NCBI GenBank assembly: GCA_020847975.1
Contig: JADLBD010000012.1
Span: 88,615 to 152,614 of the forward strand
Length of the DNA stretch: 64,000 nt
From: Bryobacterales bacterium
GTDB taxonomy: Bacteria > Acidobacteriota > Terriglobia > Bryobacterales > Bryobacteraceae
Direction of reading: 5' to 3'
Of this stretch, positions 34,253 to 43,336 are shown one piece after another (the first letter of the stretch is position 1; every line of letters begins with the position of its first letter). A program made the translations under genes and the position numbers. Under the pieces are notes generated by a model. That model searched no databases, was not told the origin of the DNA, and worked only from the letters and a program-made list of their open reading frames with translations.

Positions 34253-36697
34253 ATGCGCGACCTCCAGTACGCCTTGCGGATGCTTCTGCGCAGCCCGGGT
34301 TTCACCGCCGCCGCCGTTCTCTGCCTCGCTCTCGGCATCGGGGCCACCACCGCCATCTTCAGCATCGTCAACGCCGTGGTTCTGCGCCCCCTGCCCTATC
34401 GCGATCCGCAGCGCCTGGTCCGCCTGTATACGGAATTCCCCACCTTTCCCAATGGCGGCCTGAGGCGGTTCTGGACTTCGCCTCCGGAATTCCTGGAGTT
34501 GCGGCGCGACCTGAAATCGTGGTCCTCTCTGGATGCCTGGACCACCAGCGGAATCAATCTCGGCGGAGGCCAGGAACCTGTGCGTCTCCAGGGGGCCTAC
34601 GTTTCCGGAGGCCTGCTTCGGGAACTCGGCGTTTCGCCCGTGAAAGGCCGGTTGCTGACGCCTCAGGACGACACACCGCAAGCCCCGCTCACCGCAGTCA
34701 TTTCCTTCGGGGTCTGGCAGCGTGTCTTCGGAGGCGATCCCGGCATCATGAACCGGGAAGTGAAACTGAACGGCGCGCCTTGCAATATCGTGGGTGTCAT
34801 GCCGGAGGGCTTTCAGTTTCCGCCCGGCGAGGTGGATGCCGCGGAAGTCTGGGCGCCTCTTCAGATCAACCCTGCGAGTCCGGGCGGGCGAGGCTCACAT
34901 TTCCTCTACCTGCTGGGGCGGGTCCGCGACGGCGTCAGTGTCGAACGCGCGCGGCAGGAACTCTCACAGTACGTGAACGCGGAAGGCGCCAAGGCTTCGC
35001 CCAACACGCACACGTTCCATCCGAAATTCCACCCGCTTGTCAGCTATCCGCTCCACGATGAAGTAGTGGGTAACGTGCGGCCGGCCATGCTGACGATGCT
35101 CGCCGCGGTAGTCTTTGTTCTGCTCATCTCCTGCGGCAACGTCGCCAATCTGCTGCTGGCGCGGGCAGAAGGGCGCCAGCGGGAGATCAGCATCCGCACC
35201 GCGATGGGCGCGGACTTTGGCATGCTGTTGCGGCAGTTCCTCACGGAAGGCGTGCTGTTATCGCTGTTCGGGGCGGCGCTTGGTCTGCTTCTGGCAACCG
35301 GCGGACTGCGGCTGATCGTGCGCCTGAATGCGGGCAGCATTCCGCGAGCGGCGGAAATCGGCGTGGATTGGCGTGTGCTCCTGTTTACGCTGGGCGTTTC
35401 GGTGGCGACGGGCATCTCTTTCGGTCTGGCGCCGTTGCTGCATCGCTTTGGGAAGACCGTCGCCGAATCCCTGAAAGCCGCCGGCGGCCGCACCACGGCG
35501 TCCGTTGAGGCCAATCGATTCCGCCATGCCATGGCCGCCGGAGAGCTTGCGCTGGCCCTGGTATTGTTGATCGGCGCCGGGCTCATGATGCGGGCATTCT
35601 GGAAACTGCAGGCCGTCGACATCGGGATGCGGCCGGATCATGTACTCACCATGGCAATCGCCCTGCCGCAGACTGTATACAAGGAGAACGAACGCGTCGT
35701 ACAGTTCTGGGACCAGGCGCTGCAGCGTGTCAACGCTCTCCCGGGCGTCACCGCGGCCACCATGCTGAGCGGCACACCGCCCATACGGCCGCTGAACGCC
35801 AACGACACCCAGATCGAGGGCTTCGTCCAACAGGAAGGCGGTCCGCGCCAGAACATCGATTTCTACCAGGTTACAGGCGGCCGTTTTCTCGAAGCCACCG
35901 GAGCGCGGCTCATCGAAGGCCGCGTCTTTGACCAGAGGGACGGCGCCGCCGCCCCGCCCGTGGTTGTGGTGAACCAGACCATGGCCCGCACATACTGGTC
36001 CGGGCAGAGCCCGATCGGGAAGCGCATCCGGCCGGGTTTTCGCGGTCCCTGGCTGACCGTCATCGGCGTCGTAGGGGATGTGAAAAATGCAGGCATCGAT
36101 AAGCCCACGGGCAGCGAACTTTTCTTTGACTACCGCCAGACGCAGGGCTTCGGGATTCGCAGCGCGCTGCTGTGCGTCCGCACGCGCGGGGAACCGCTGG
36201 ACCTTTACCGCCTCGTGCGGGGCGAAGTGGCCGCTGTTGACCCGAACCTGCCTGTCGCCAAGGTACGCACGTTCGAGGACATTGTGGAGGCGGCCAACGC
36301 GCGGCCGCGCTTCCTCACGTTTCTACTGTCGCTATTTTCGGGGGTAGCGCTGCTGCTGGCCGCACTTGGCATCTATGGCGTCATGTCGTATCTTGTGGCG
36401 CTTCGCACGAACGAATTCGGAATCCGCATGGCTATCGGCGCCCAACGGACAGATGTGCTGAAGCTGGTGCTCCGGCAGGGATTGGTTCTCGGGACCATCG
36501 GCATTGCCGCCGGAGCCATGGGCGCACTTGGCCTGACAGGCTTCCTGCGCGGGCTTCTCTATGGCGTGGACACCTTTGATCCGCTCACGTTTGCGGCGAT
36601 GGCCGGAGCATTGGCCGCCACGGTGCTGCTGGCCTGTATCCTGCCGGCGCGCCGCGCCGCGAGAGTGGACCCAATGACGGCGCTGCGGTACGAATAA
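34253..36697 (+). CDS. ABC transporter permease, ADOP type (fused MacB-PCD/FtsX)
   Basis: The 814-residue protein begins MRDLQYALRMLLRSPGFTAA with a first transmembrane helix (residues about 18-40), then a MacB-like periplasmic core domain up to about 240. A helical FtsX region follows (270-420, for example LTMLAAVVFVLLISCGNVAN then LLARAEGRQREISIRTAMG). A second periplasmic part and a last FtsX domain with four helices end with DPMTALRYE. This fused two-unit layout is the ADOP (acidobacterial duplicated orphan permease) type, which has no ATPase gene beside it. It is probably for export of peptides or lipids. No partner gene is in the window. Confidence 0.9.
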   Translation: MRDLQYALRMLLRSPGFTAAAVLCLALGIGATTAIFSIVNAVVLRPLPYRDPQRLVRLYTEFPTFPNGGLRRFWTSPPEFLELRRDLKSWSSLDAWTTSGINLGGGQEPVRLQGAYVSGGLLRELGVSPVKGRLLTPQDDTPQAPLTAVISFGVWQRVFGGDPGIMNREVKLNGAPCNIVGVMPEGFQFPPGEVDAAEVWAPLQINPASPGGRGSHFLYLLGRVRDGVSVERARQELSQYVNAEGAKASPNTHTFHPKFHPLVSYPLHDEVVGNVRPAMLTMLAAVVFVLLISCGNVANLLLARAEGRQREISIRTAMGADFGMLLRQFLTEGVLLSLFGAALGLLLATGGLRLIVRLNAGSIPRAAEIGVDWRVLLFTLGVSVATGISFGLAPLLHRFGKTVAESLKAAGGRTTASVEANRFRHAMAAGELALALVLLIGAGLMMRAFWKLQAVDIGMRPDHVLTMAIALPQTVYKENERVVQFWDQALQRVNALPGVTAATMLSGTPPIRPLNANDTQIEGFVQQEGGPRQNIDFYQVTGGRFLEATGARLIEGRVFDQRDGAAAPPVVVVNQTMARTYWSGQSPIGKRIRPGFRGPWLTVIGVVGDVKNAGIDKPTGSELFFDYRQTQGFGIRSALLCVRTRGEPLDLYRLVRGEVAAVDPNLPVAKVRTFEDIVEAANARPRFLTFLLSLFSGVALLLAALGIYGVMSYLVALRTNEFGIRMAIGAQRTDVLKLVLRQGLVLGTIGIAAGAMGALGLTGFLRGLLYGVDTFDPLTFAAMAGALAATVLLACILPARRAARVDPMTALRYE

Positions 36698-36721
36698 GGC
36701 CGGATGGCCGCTCCGTAGAAC

Positions 36722-36744
36722 GGCCTAAGCGAAACTCGCTTGCC
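36722..36744 (+). terminator. Hairpin between the ADOP and BI-1 genes
   Basis: AAGCGA (36727-36732), a three-base loop AAC, and TCGCTT (36736-36741) form a perfect stem, with GGC (36722-36724) and GCC (36742-36744) adding further pairing around a two-base bulge. It lies 25 bases after the permease stop, but no run of T follows, so intrinsic termination is only a possibility. Confidence 0.4.
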
Positions 36745-36808
36745 GGATTAGGGAATACTCGTCTGGAATTCGCTCCGCCGCTCCTCCATACTGACTCCAC
36801 GAAGGGTC

Positions 36809-37513
36809 ATGGACGCTCCCGCTTACCTTGACGCGCTATTCCCGGCAGCGGAACTGTCGGATGAGCGCGCCTCGATGGTGAAGAAGGGCTATCTTTGGTT
36901 CATCGCGTCCATGGGCTTTTCCTCGGTGGGCGGTTATTTCGGCGCCTCCACAGAGTGGTGGGTCCGCTTGTTTTCCGGCTCCGCGGGATGGGTGCTCGCC
37001 GTAGCGCTGTTACTGGTCATTCCGCGGATCGGTGAAGCCTGCCGCGACCACCCGGTGAAGGGCGCGTTCGCCCTGGCGTTCAATGGCCTGCTCTATGGGT
37101 TTCTCATGGCTCCCATAGCAGGGAAGGTATCGCGACATCTCCCGGAACTGATCCCGCACGCAACCGCGGTGACATTGCTGGTGTTCGTTTCGGTGACCGC
37201 CTTTGTGTTTGTCAGCGGCAAGCGGTTCGCCGTCTCGAGCGGGCTCGCCTATGGCCTGGGGATCAGCATCCCTGGGGCGTTGCTGATGAACCTGGTATTG
37301 GGCTTCGGTTGGGTCACGTTCGCCCTGGCGCTGCTTACAGGGACATTTGGGGTGGTCCTGCTGGTCACCGTGACTTCGGATCTGCTGCATGACCCGCGGA
37401 TCGACAATCCGATCCACGCGGCGCTGGCGCTTTTCGCGGCTACGTTCAATATTGCCGTGTCGATCGTGCAACTGGCGCACCGCGTTTCAAGCCGCGCCCG
37501 CGCAGCCGCCTAG
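36809..37513 (+). CDS. Bax inhibitor-1 (YccA) family membrane protein
   Basis: The 234-residue protein has about seven transmembrane helices (WFIASMGFSSVGGYFG, AGWVLAVALLLVIPRIG, LLYGFLMAPIAG, AVTLLVFVSVTAFVFVSG, GLGISIPGALLMNLVLGFG, WVTFALALLTGTFGVVLLVTVTSD and a final one). This arrangement and the ending (HDPRIDNPIHAALALFAATF then NIAVSIVQL) fit the BI-1/YccA family, membrane proteins linked to membrane protease (FtsH) control and calcium leak. The N-terminal 30 residues are soluble. It overlaps the convergent PLP enzyme gene by four bases. Confidence 0.75.
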   Translation: MDAPAYLDALFPAAELSDERASMVKKGYLWFIASMGFSSVGGYFGASTEWWVRLFSGSAGWVLAVALLLVIPRIGEACRDHPVKGAFALAFNGLLYGFLMAPIAGKVSRHLPELIPHATAVTLLVFVSVTAFVFVSGKRFAVSSGLAYGLGISIPGALLMNLVLGFGWVTFALALLTGTFGVVLLVTVTSDLLHDPRIDNPIHAALALFAATFNIAVSIVQLAHRVSSRARAAA

Positions 37514-38625
37514 CCCAGCCCCTTACGAAACCGCGCGGCGATTTCGCCGGCATCGGCCCGATTCCAGGTTTCGTTCACCTGGAGCGAAAACCACTCGTTT
37601 GCGGGATCGCGCACGGTGATGCCGGCCAGGAGAAGGCGCTGCTGGTAGACGAGCGCGTTGACTCCGCGCACCCGCATCCGAAAAATGTTGGTGCCGTTCG
37701 CGATGCGCTCCACTTCGAAGTTCTGGTCTTTGGCGAGGGAGGCGATGACCGCTTCCGATGTTTCGACGGCTTTCCGGTAACGGGCCGAGAAGCCATCGAA
37801 GTGATGCAGGGCTACGGCGGCAAAGGGCCACACTTCATTCAAACCGCCGCCGAACATGCGGCGAATATGATAGGTGTTTTCGAGAAGAGCTTTCGGCCCG
37901 GCAAGCACAGCGCCACTGGCGGCATTGAAGTACTTATACATCGAGACGTAGACCGTATCGAACAGAGCCGCGTAGTCCTTCATGGGGATTCCTGTGTAGG
38001 CGGATTCAAGAAAGATGCGGGCTCCGTCCAGATGCGTTCCCACATGGTGTTCCCGTGCCCAAGCAGTAATCTTCTTCATTTCGGAAAAATCGAAATGCTC
38101 CCCCTGGCGGCGCCGCACCGGCGATTCGATCTGCAAAGCTCCGACGGGCACAGCGACACGGCTTCCGGCGGCGCGTGACGCAGCCTGTTCCACTTCCTCG
38201 AGAGTGTACGTTGCCCTGCCGGGGGCAAGCGGAATCATGGCGAGGCCGCTCAGCGTCTGGGCACAATCGCCGCAATCGTTGTATAGATGGGACTCGGCCT
38301 GCATCAACACGCGGCGCTTGTCCCCCGCAAGCAGACGGACAGCCAGGTGGTTGGCCAGCGTACCGGTGGGCATCCAGACGGCGTACTCCTTGCCCAGTTC
38401 GGCGGCTACCCTCCGCTCGAGTTCGCGGACGACGCCTTCGCGCGAATAGCTGTCTTTGAGGAGTTTGCCGTCCGAAGCCAATTGCGCGAGGAGGCCCGCG
38501 TAATCGCCGGCGGTGTGGGGAATGCCGTCTCCGGCGGCAATCACCTGACGGTCTTCCGAGGCTCGAGCGGGCGGCGCGGCGGCTGCCAGCCCCGCGGTGA
38601 CGGCAACAAAATTTCTCCGCTTCAT
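37510..38625 (-). CDS. PLP-dependent beta-eliminating lyase (threonine aldolase-like), exported
   Basis: The 371-residue protein begins with an Arg-Arg signal (MKRRNFVAVTAGLAAAAPPA), suggesting Tat export, unusual for a PLP enzyme. The body has the fold-type I aldolase pattern: WMPTGTLANHLAVRLL, a Glu-Ser-His segment (AESHLYND), Asp200 in GTHLDGARIFLES (holding the cofactor ring nitrogen) and Lys231 in SMYKYFNAASGA (Schiff base). Threonine and allo-threonine aldolases and tyrosine phenol-lyases share these features; substrate cannot be fixed. The tail-to-tail overlap with the BI-1 gene is four bases. The next gene starts divergently 30 bases upstream. Confidence 0.8.
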   Translation of the reverse strand: MKRRNFVAVTAGLAAAAPPARASEDRQVIAAGDGIPHTAGDYAGLLAQLASDGKLLKDSYSREGVVRELERRVAAELGKEYAVWMPTGTLANHLAVRLLAGDKRRVLMQAESHLYNDCGDCAQTLSGLAMIPLAPGRATYTLEEVEQAASRAAGSRVAVPVGALQIESPVRRRQGEHFDFSEMKKITAWAREHHVGTHLDGARIFLESAYTGIPMKDYAALFDTVYVSMYKYFNAASGAVLAGPKALLENTYHIRRMFGGGLNEVWPFAAVALHHFDGFSARYRKAVETSEAVIASLAKDQNFEVERIANGTNIFRMRVRGVNALVYQQRLLLAGITVRDPANEWFSLQVNETWNRADAGEIAARFRKGLG

Positions 38626-38654
38626 CGCGGTCCAAATGGTACCATGTTTTGTCT

Positions 38655-39665
38655 ATGCGAATTGCAGTTGCCGGGCTTGGATTCATGGGGATGGTTCACT
38701 TGAAAGCCATCCGGAACATCCCTCACGCCACACTCGCCGCGGTGGTGAGCGAAGATCCGGTGAAGCTGTCGGGAGACCTGTCCGCGATTGCGGGAAACCT
38801 GGGCGGGCCTGGAGAGAAAATGGACTTCTCGAGCGTGGCGCAATACACGCGGATCGAGGACTGTCTGAATGACAGGAACGTGGACGCCGTGGACTTATGC
38901 CTGCCGACACATCTTCACGAATCGGTGACGACGGCGGCATTGCGGGCCGGCAAGCACGTACTGGTGGAAAAGCCGATGGCGCTCGATGGCGAGCAGTGCG
39001 CTCGCATGATTGAAGAGGCGGAGAAAGCGGGAAAGATCCTGATGGTGGCCCAGGTGCTGCGATTCTTTCCTGCCTACCTTGCCTTACGGGATGCTCTGCC
39101 TGCGCTTGGTAGTGTGCGCAGTGCTCTATTCCGGCGCCGGTGTGCCGGACCGGCCTGGGCGAAGTGGCTTGCTTCGAAGGAGAAATCCGGCGGAGGCGTG
39201 TTCGACCTGGTGATCCATGACACGGACCAGTGCATTCAGCATTTCGGGCTGCCGGAGTTTGTCTCGGCCACAGGGTATGAGGATCTGGCCGGCGGCATCG
39301 ATGTGATGGAGTCGCAGCTTTACTACGCCAATGGCATGGCAGCGACGGTAACCGGCGGCTGGCATCACCCGAAGTCGTATCCCTTCTCGATGGAATACAC
39401 CGTGGTCTGCGACGGCGGCACGGTGGAGTATTCGAGCGCCGGGCGGCCGCCGGCGCTGTACCGGGCAAACGGCGAACACGAAGAGTTGCGAACAGAGGAA
39501 AAGGACGGCTACCAGGCGGAGATCGAATATTTCCTCGATTGCGCGGCGCAGAACCGGCAACCGGCGATTTGCAGCCCGAGGGATTCAGCCGCCGCCGTCC
39601 GGCTCACCAAACTGCTTTCCGAGGCGAGGGCAAGAAACGGAGAAAAGATCAAGTGTCAGCTCTAA
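38655..39665 (+). CDS. Gfo/Idh/MocA family NAD(P)-dependent oxidoreductase
   Basis: The 336-residue protein starts at the ATG at 38655 (MRIAVAGLGFMGMVHLKAIR), giving the Rossmann GxGxxG motif directly. The signature VEKPMALDGEQC at about residue 103-115 and a C-terminal alpha/beta domain with HDTDQCIQHFG complete the family. Such enzymes oxidise sugars and inositols. It overlaps the next gene, a sugar-phosphate isomerase-like protein, by 13 bases on the same strand, so the two probably work on the same sugar substrate. Confidence 0.9.
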   Translation: MRIAVAGLGFMGMVHLKAIRNIPHATLAAVVSEDPVKLSGDLSAIAGNLGGPGEKMDFSSVAQYTRIEDCLNDRNVDAVDLCLPTHLHESVTTAALRAGKHVLVEKPMALDGEQCARMIEEAEKAGKILMVAQVLRFFPAYLALRDALPALGSVRSALFRRRCAGPAWAKWLASKEKSGGGVFDLVIHDTDQCIQHFGLPEFVSATGYEDLAGGIDVMESQLYYANGMAATVTGGWHHPKSYPFSMEYTVVCDGGTVEYSSAGRPPALYRANGEHEELRTEEKDGYQAEIEYFLDCAAQNRQPAICSPRDSAAAVRLTKLLSEARARNGEKIKCQL

Positions 39666-40486
39666 GAGATCTCGAAATCGGCGCCATGATGTGGATGGTG
39701 CGCGACACGGTGGCGCGCATCAAGTCTTTAGGCGTGCACTGCGGACAACTCGGCGTGGCAGGCGATGTGACGCTGGATGGAGCGACGGCGCAGGCGTGGA
39801 AGGACGAACTCGCGAAGCAGGACTTCACGCTCGTCACCTGCTTTGCCGGGTACAACGGCGAGAGTTACGCGGATATACCGACGGTGCAGCGTACGGTAGG
39901 GTTCATTCCTCCGGAAACGCGCGCTGAGCGGGAAGCGCGGACGCTCGAATTAAGCGATTTCGCCGCCGCGCTCGGAGTGAAGAGCATCGCCTGTCATATC
40001 GGTTTTGTGCCGGCGGACGAAACACACCCCGACTATGTCGCGGTGAAGGCGATGGTGCGGCGCGTGTGTGACCATGCCGCCAAGAACGGCCAAACCTTCG
40101 CGCTCGAGACAGGGCAGGAGCCGGCAGAAACGCTGCTGCACTTCTTCAAGGATGCCGGCCGTCCCAATCTCGGCATCAACTTCGACCCGGCCAACATGAT
40201 TCTGTATGGAACGGGCGATCCCGTCGAAGCCCTGGGAGTGCTGGCCAAACATGTGATCAGCGTGCACGCCAAAGATGGCGACTGGCCCCCGAAGGATGTG
40301 CCTGGCGCGCTGGGGACGGAGCGTCCGCTCGGGCAGGGCGCTGTCGGCATGGAGCGCTTTGTCGCCAAACTCAAAGAGATCGGCTACAAAGGCCCCATGA
40401 ACATCGAGCGCGAAATTGAGGACATGGAACAGCGCTACGCCGACATGGCGATGGGCGTGAAGTTACTCGAGAAATTACGCGCCTGA
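39653..40486 (+). CDS. Sugar phosphate isomerase/epimerase (xylose isomerase-like TIM barrel)
   Basis: The 277-residue protein starts at a GTG at 39653 with GGAG ten bases upstream. The conserved pattern of the family is seen: IKSLGVHCGQLGVAGDVTLD at the N-terminus, SIACHIGFVPADETHPDY (about 105), TFALETGQEPAETLLHFF with the metal-binding Glu, GINFDPANMILYG and HVISVHAKDGDWP (Asp and His of the metal site), then MNIEREIEDMEQRY. It probably isomerises or epimerises a sugar made or used by the overlapping Gfo/Idh enzyme. It overlaps the convergent bactofilin gene by 12 bases. Confidence 0.85.
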   Translation: MSALRDLEIGAMMWMVRDTVARIKSLGVHCGQLGVAGDVTLDGATAQAWKDELAKQDFTLVTCFAGYNGESYADIPTVQRTVGFIPPETRAEREARTLELSDFAAALGVKSIACHIGFVPADETHPDYVAVKAMVRRVCDHAAKNGQTFALETGQEPAETLLHFFKDAGRPNLGINFDPANMILYGTGDPVEALGVLAKHVISVHAKDGDWPPKDVPGALGTERPLGQGAVGMERFVAKLKEIGYKGPMNIEREIEDMEQRYADMAMGVKLLEKLRA

Positions 40487-40951
40487 GGCAGCCGCGGCGC
40501 TCGCCTCCGCGGGTTTACGCGGCGGCGCGGGGCGGATAATGTCAATGCTTCCCTTGAAATAAGCTCCGTCGTCAATGATGATTCCGGCAGTCTTGATGTC
40601 ACCCACGAGGCTGCCTTTGTCCTTGATGGCAATCTTCTCCGATACCTCGACGTTTCCCTTCACGGAGCCCAGAATCAACACGTCACGGGCCTTGATGTTG
40701 GCTTTTATCTTGCCGTTCGGACCAACGGTCAACGCCTGCTCCAGCACAAGCGCGCCGTCGATTTCGCCATCGACATACAGTTCCTCCGCGCTGTGAATCT
40801 CGCCTTTGATCTGCATGGATGAGCCAATGACAGCCGCCTTGCGAGACGGACCCATGTGCACCACCGAACTGGGTGGTCCCACGGGCGCGGTTGAGGGACT
40901 ATCGTCGCCGCGTTTATTCCACAAGGGGTTCTCCTTTCGTCCTGTGTTCAT
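40475..40951 (-). CDS. Bactofilin (polymer-forming cytoskeletal protein)
   Basis: The 158-residue protein has a disordered N-terminal tail (1-40), then a right-handed beta-helix: AAVIGSSMQIKGEIHSAEEL, YVDGEIDGALVLEQALTVGP, IKANIKARDVLILGSVKGNV, VSEKIAIKDKGSLVGDIKTA and IIIDDGAYFKGSIDI. This repeating 'V-G--G-I' pattern is the bactofilin core; bactofilins form filaments involved in cell shape and envelope organisation. The Pro/Ala-rich C-terminal tail is typical. No neighbouring peptidase (LmdC/M23) is found in the window. It is divergent from the pseudokinase gene at 41194. Confidence 0.93.
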   Translation of the reverse strand: MNTGRKENPLWNKRGDDSPSTAPVGPPSSVVHMGPSRKAAVIGSSMQIKGEIHSAEELYVDGEIDGALVLEQALTVGPNGKIKANIKARDVLILGSVKGNVEVSEKIAIKDKGSLVGDIKTAGIIIDDGAYFKGSIDIIRPAPPRKPAEASAAAASGA

Positions 40952-41193
40952 TTTCCGCAGATGAGCACATCAAGGGCCAACGCGGCCAGAGCGCGAGAGT
41001 GAGGGACAAAGTGACAATCCAGCTTACTGACAGGCGCGAGTCAGAAGGTAGATTCACGCCGTAGTGTAATGGGAACAACTTACGACAACGCGCGCGGTGT
41101 AAGTATTACCGCGCTTGCCCGGTAAGAATTTCCGCCGCGCACTATACTGTTGTTGAAACCCAACGCCCGCCATACGGCATGTGGTTTGCTTAG

Positions 41194-42333
41194 ATGAAAG
41201 GAATGACGGATTTGTGGACCCGGCTGGAGGGCGCGCCTCTTACCGCGGGCTTTGAACTAAGACGTTTGCTGGGTGATGACGGAAAACGTGTTTACTATCT
41301 CACGAATCGGAATGGCCCCGGGGGCGAAACGGCTGTCATCGCCGCCGTGCCGCAGCATTCCGAACAGGCGGAAGAGCAGTTGCGGCGATGGAAGCTCGCT
41401 TCGCCGCTGTCCCATCCGAATCTCATCCGCGTGTTTGAAGCCGGATGGAGCGAAGCCGATGGAGTGCCACTCGCTTATGCGCGCATGGAGTGCCCGGATG
41501 ACGATCTTGCCACGCTGCTCCGCGAGAGATGCCTCACACTGGTGGAAGCCGATGAAGTGCTGCGCGCGGCGGTTGTAGCGCTCTCTTACCTGCACGAACA
41601 GTATCTCGTGCACGGCGCCGTGGAGCCGGGTAACATCCTGGCCGTGGGAGAAACGATCAAGTTATCGATCCATGATGTGTCATCCCCTCATGGAGACAGG
41701 ACGCTCCAGCAGGACATACGAGATCTGGGCTTCACTCTGTACCAACTGCTGACGCAGCACAACGACAGACAGCTTTCCGACCTGCACTCGATGGCCGAGC
41801 CTTTTGCGAGTATCATCGACGGCTCCGTGCGGAAGGGATGGTCCCTGGCCCGAATCGCAGCGGTGCTCGAGCACCCGGAACTGCGGGAGGAGGAAGCGCC
41901 GGAAACGCCGGAGGATGGGAGCGTCCCGTTGTTGCGGAGGGAGGAGTTCCGCCGGTGGGGACTGATTGTTGTTCTGGCCGGCATGGCGCTGCTTCTCGTC
42001 ATTCTGGTTTCCCGCCATTCGAGCGCGCCATCGAAGGCGGCCCAACCGCCGCCGCCCGTCACCGCCCAGGCGGCTCCCGTGGTGGAGGCGCGCACCTGGG
42101 GGGTGGTAGCCAATACCTACGGACATCGCAAGGATGCCGAGCGCCGCGCGCGAGCCATCGAGCGGCGGTGGCCGCAATTTCATGCGCAGGTTTTTCCGCA
42201 ATCGGGCAATGCGCGAACGTACATGGTGATCCTGGGCGATCGCCTGACGAAGCAGGAGGCGCTGCGGCTGGAGAAGGATGCTCGCACGGCGGGGATCGGC
42301 AGATCCGTTACCGCCCGCGAGGCAACGCCCTGA
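41194..42333 (+). CDS. Membrane protein with pseudokinase and SPOR domains
   Basis: The 379-residue protein starts with a serine/threonine kinase-like domain (about 15-230), recognisable in SHPNLIRVFEAGWSE and LSYLHEQYLVHGAVEPGNIL. The catalytic loop HRDxKPxN is degraded to HGAVEPGN, the DFG motif is absent (IHDVSSPHG at that point) and no ATP-binding Lys stands out, so it is a pseudokinase. One transmembrane helix follows (residues about 252-270, LIVVLAGMALLLVILVS), then a Pro-rich linker, and a SPOR domain (about 301-378, with WGVVANTYGHRKDAERRAR) that binds denuded peptidoglycan. It should link a cytoplasmic binding domain to septal or cell-wall glycan. Confidence 0.8.
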   Translation: MKGMTDLWTRLEGAPLTAGFELRRLLGDDGKRVYYLTNRNGPGGETAVIAAVPQHSEQAEEQLRRWKLASPLSHPNLIRVFEAGWSEADGVPLAYARMECPDDDLATLLRERCLTLVEADEVLRAAVVALSYLHEQYLVHGAVEPGNILAVGETIKLSIHDVSSPHGDRTLQQDIRDLGFTLYQLLTQHNDRQLSDLHSMAEPFASIIDGSVRKGWSLARIAAVLEHPELREEEAPETPEDGSVPLLRREEFRRWGLIVVLAGMALLLVILVSRHSSAPSKAAQPPPPVTAQAAPVVEARTWGVVANTYGHRKDAERRARAIERRWPQFHAQVFPQSGNARTYMVILGDRLTKQEALRLEKDARTAGIGRSVTAREATP

Positions 42334-43290
42334 CTACCTTCTCGTCCCTGGAATATCCACTTTCGTCTGGTACAGTCCCTTCCCTGCTGTCACGTACAGG
42401 GTTTTCATGTCTGGTCCGCCGAAGGCGCAGTTCGTGATGGTGTCTTCCGGGAGGGCGATAAAGCGGATCAGCTTGCCATCGGGAGCGAAGACGTGAACGC
42501 CGCAGCGGGTCTTTAGTGTTTCACTGGAGCCCCTGCGCTGATGCAATCCGGCGGCTGCGTAGAGATTGCCCTGGATGTCGGTACACATACCGTCCGCGCT
42601 GCGTCCGGGATAGAAATCGTGGAACACGCGCATGTTGGTGACGGTCCCATCCGGCTGTAGATCATAGGCCCGAAGCATGCGCGCGCCGCCTTCGGCCGGA
42701 TTCGCCTCCACCAGGTACAGCGTCTTGTCATCCGGCGAGATCTGAATTCCGTTCGGCCTTTGGATCTCGGGTTTGTACAGGATACGCGACAGCTTCCCGT
42801 CCGTGTCGATTCGGTAGACTGCGCCCCCGGGAAGATCAGTGAAGTAGAGACGGCCCTTGGCGTCCATGGTGATATCGTTCGGACTGACGAAGGGCTGGCC
42901 GTTGTAGTTGCCGGCGAGCACTTCGATCTTGCCGGTCTTCATATCCGTGCGCGTGACGCGGGGCTTCGAGTCTTGGGAGAGTGCGCCCTTGGAGGGCGCT
43001 CCTTCGCAGGCGAGCAGGCGGAACTGGTCATCGAAGAGGAGGCCGTTGGCGTTGTTGCTGTGCTCGCGGAAGACGGTGAGTGTGCCGTCCGGAGCCATTC
43101 TCATGATGCGCTGGTTGATGGTTTCGGTGAAAAACACGTTTCCACCGGCATCGACGGTTGGCCCCTCCGTGAAGGCGGTGATGGCGGCGGCGGTAGCCTC
43201 CACCTCAGGCGGCTCGGACACCGCGGCCGGAGGCTGCCGGCGGGCGCACGCGCCGAGCAGGAGGAAGACAGCGATCGAGGCTCGTTTCAT
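42334..43290 (-). CDS. SMP-30/gluconolactonase-like lipoprotein
   Basis: The protein is 318 residues from the ATG at 43290, with a possible ATG at 43299. It starts with a lipoprotein signal (MKRASIAVFLLLGACARRQP; lipobox LGAC). A six-bladed propeller of the SMP-30/gluconolactonase/LRE kind follows: TEGPTVDAGGNVFFTETINQ, NANGLLFDDQFRLLACEG, PFVSPNDITMDAKGRLYFTD (metal-binding Asn-Asp), YLVEANPAEGG and SADGMCTDIQGNLYAAAGLH. Members hydrolyse lactones, often of sugars, using a divalent metal. It sits tail-to-tail, without a gap, to the pseudokinase gene. Confidence 0.85.
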   Translation of the reverse strand: MKRASIAVFLLLGACARRQPPAAVSEPPEVEATAAAITAFTEGPTVDAGGNVFFTETINQRIMRMAPDGTLTVFREHSNNANGLLFDDQFRLLACEGAPSKGALSQDSKPRVTRTDMKTGKIEVLAGNYNGQPFVSPNDITMDAKGRLYFTDLPGGAVYRIDTDGKLSRILYKPEIQRPNGIQISPDDKTLYLVEANPAEGGARMLRAYDLQPDGTVTNMRVFHDFYPGRSADGMCTDIQGNLYAAAGLHQRRGSSETLKTRCGVHVFAPDGKLIRFIALPEDTITNCAFGGPDMKTLYVTAGKGLYQTKVDIPGTRR

Positions 43291-43336
43291 CCTGCCCATG
43301 CTACTGCACACGGTGAGGTTGGGCAATAATTCCTGT

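Noticed and set aside
41115..41148. Possible promoter of the pseudokinase gene (TTGCCC and TATACT)
   Set aside because: The -10 is good but the spacing of 22 bases is too long and no other -35 fits.
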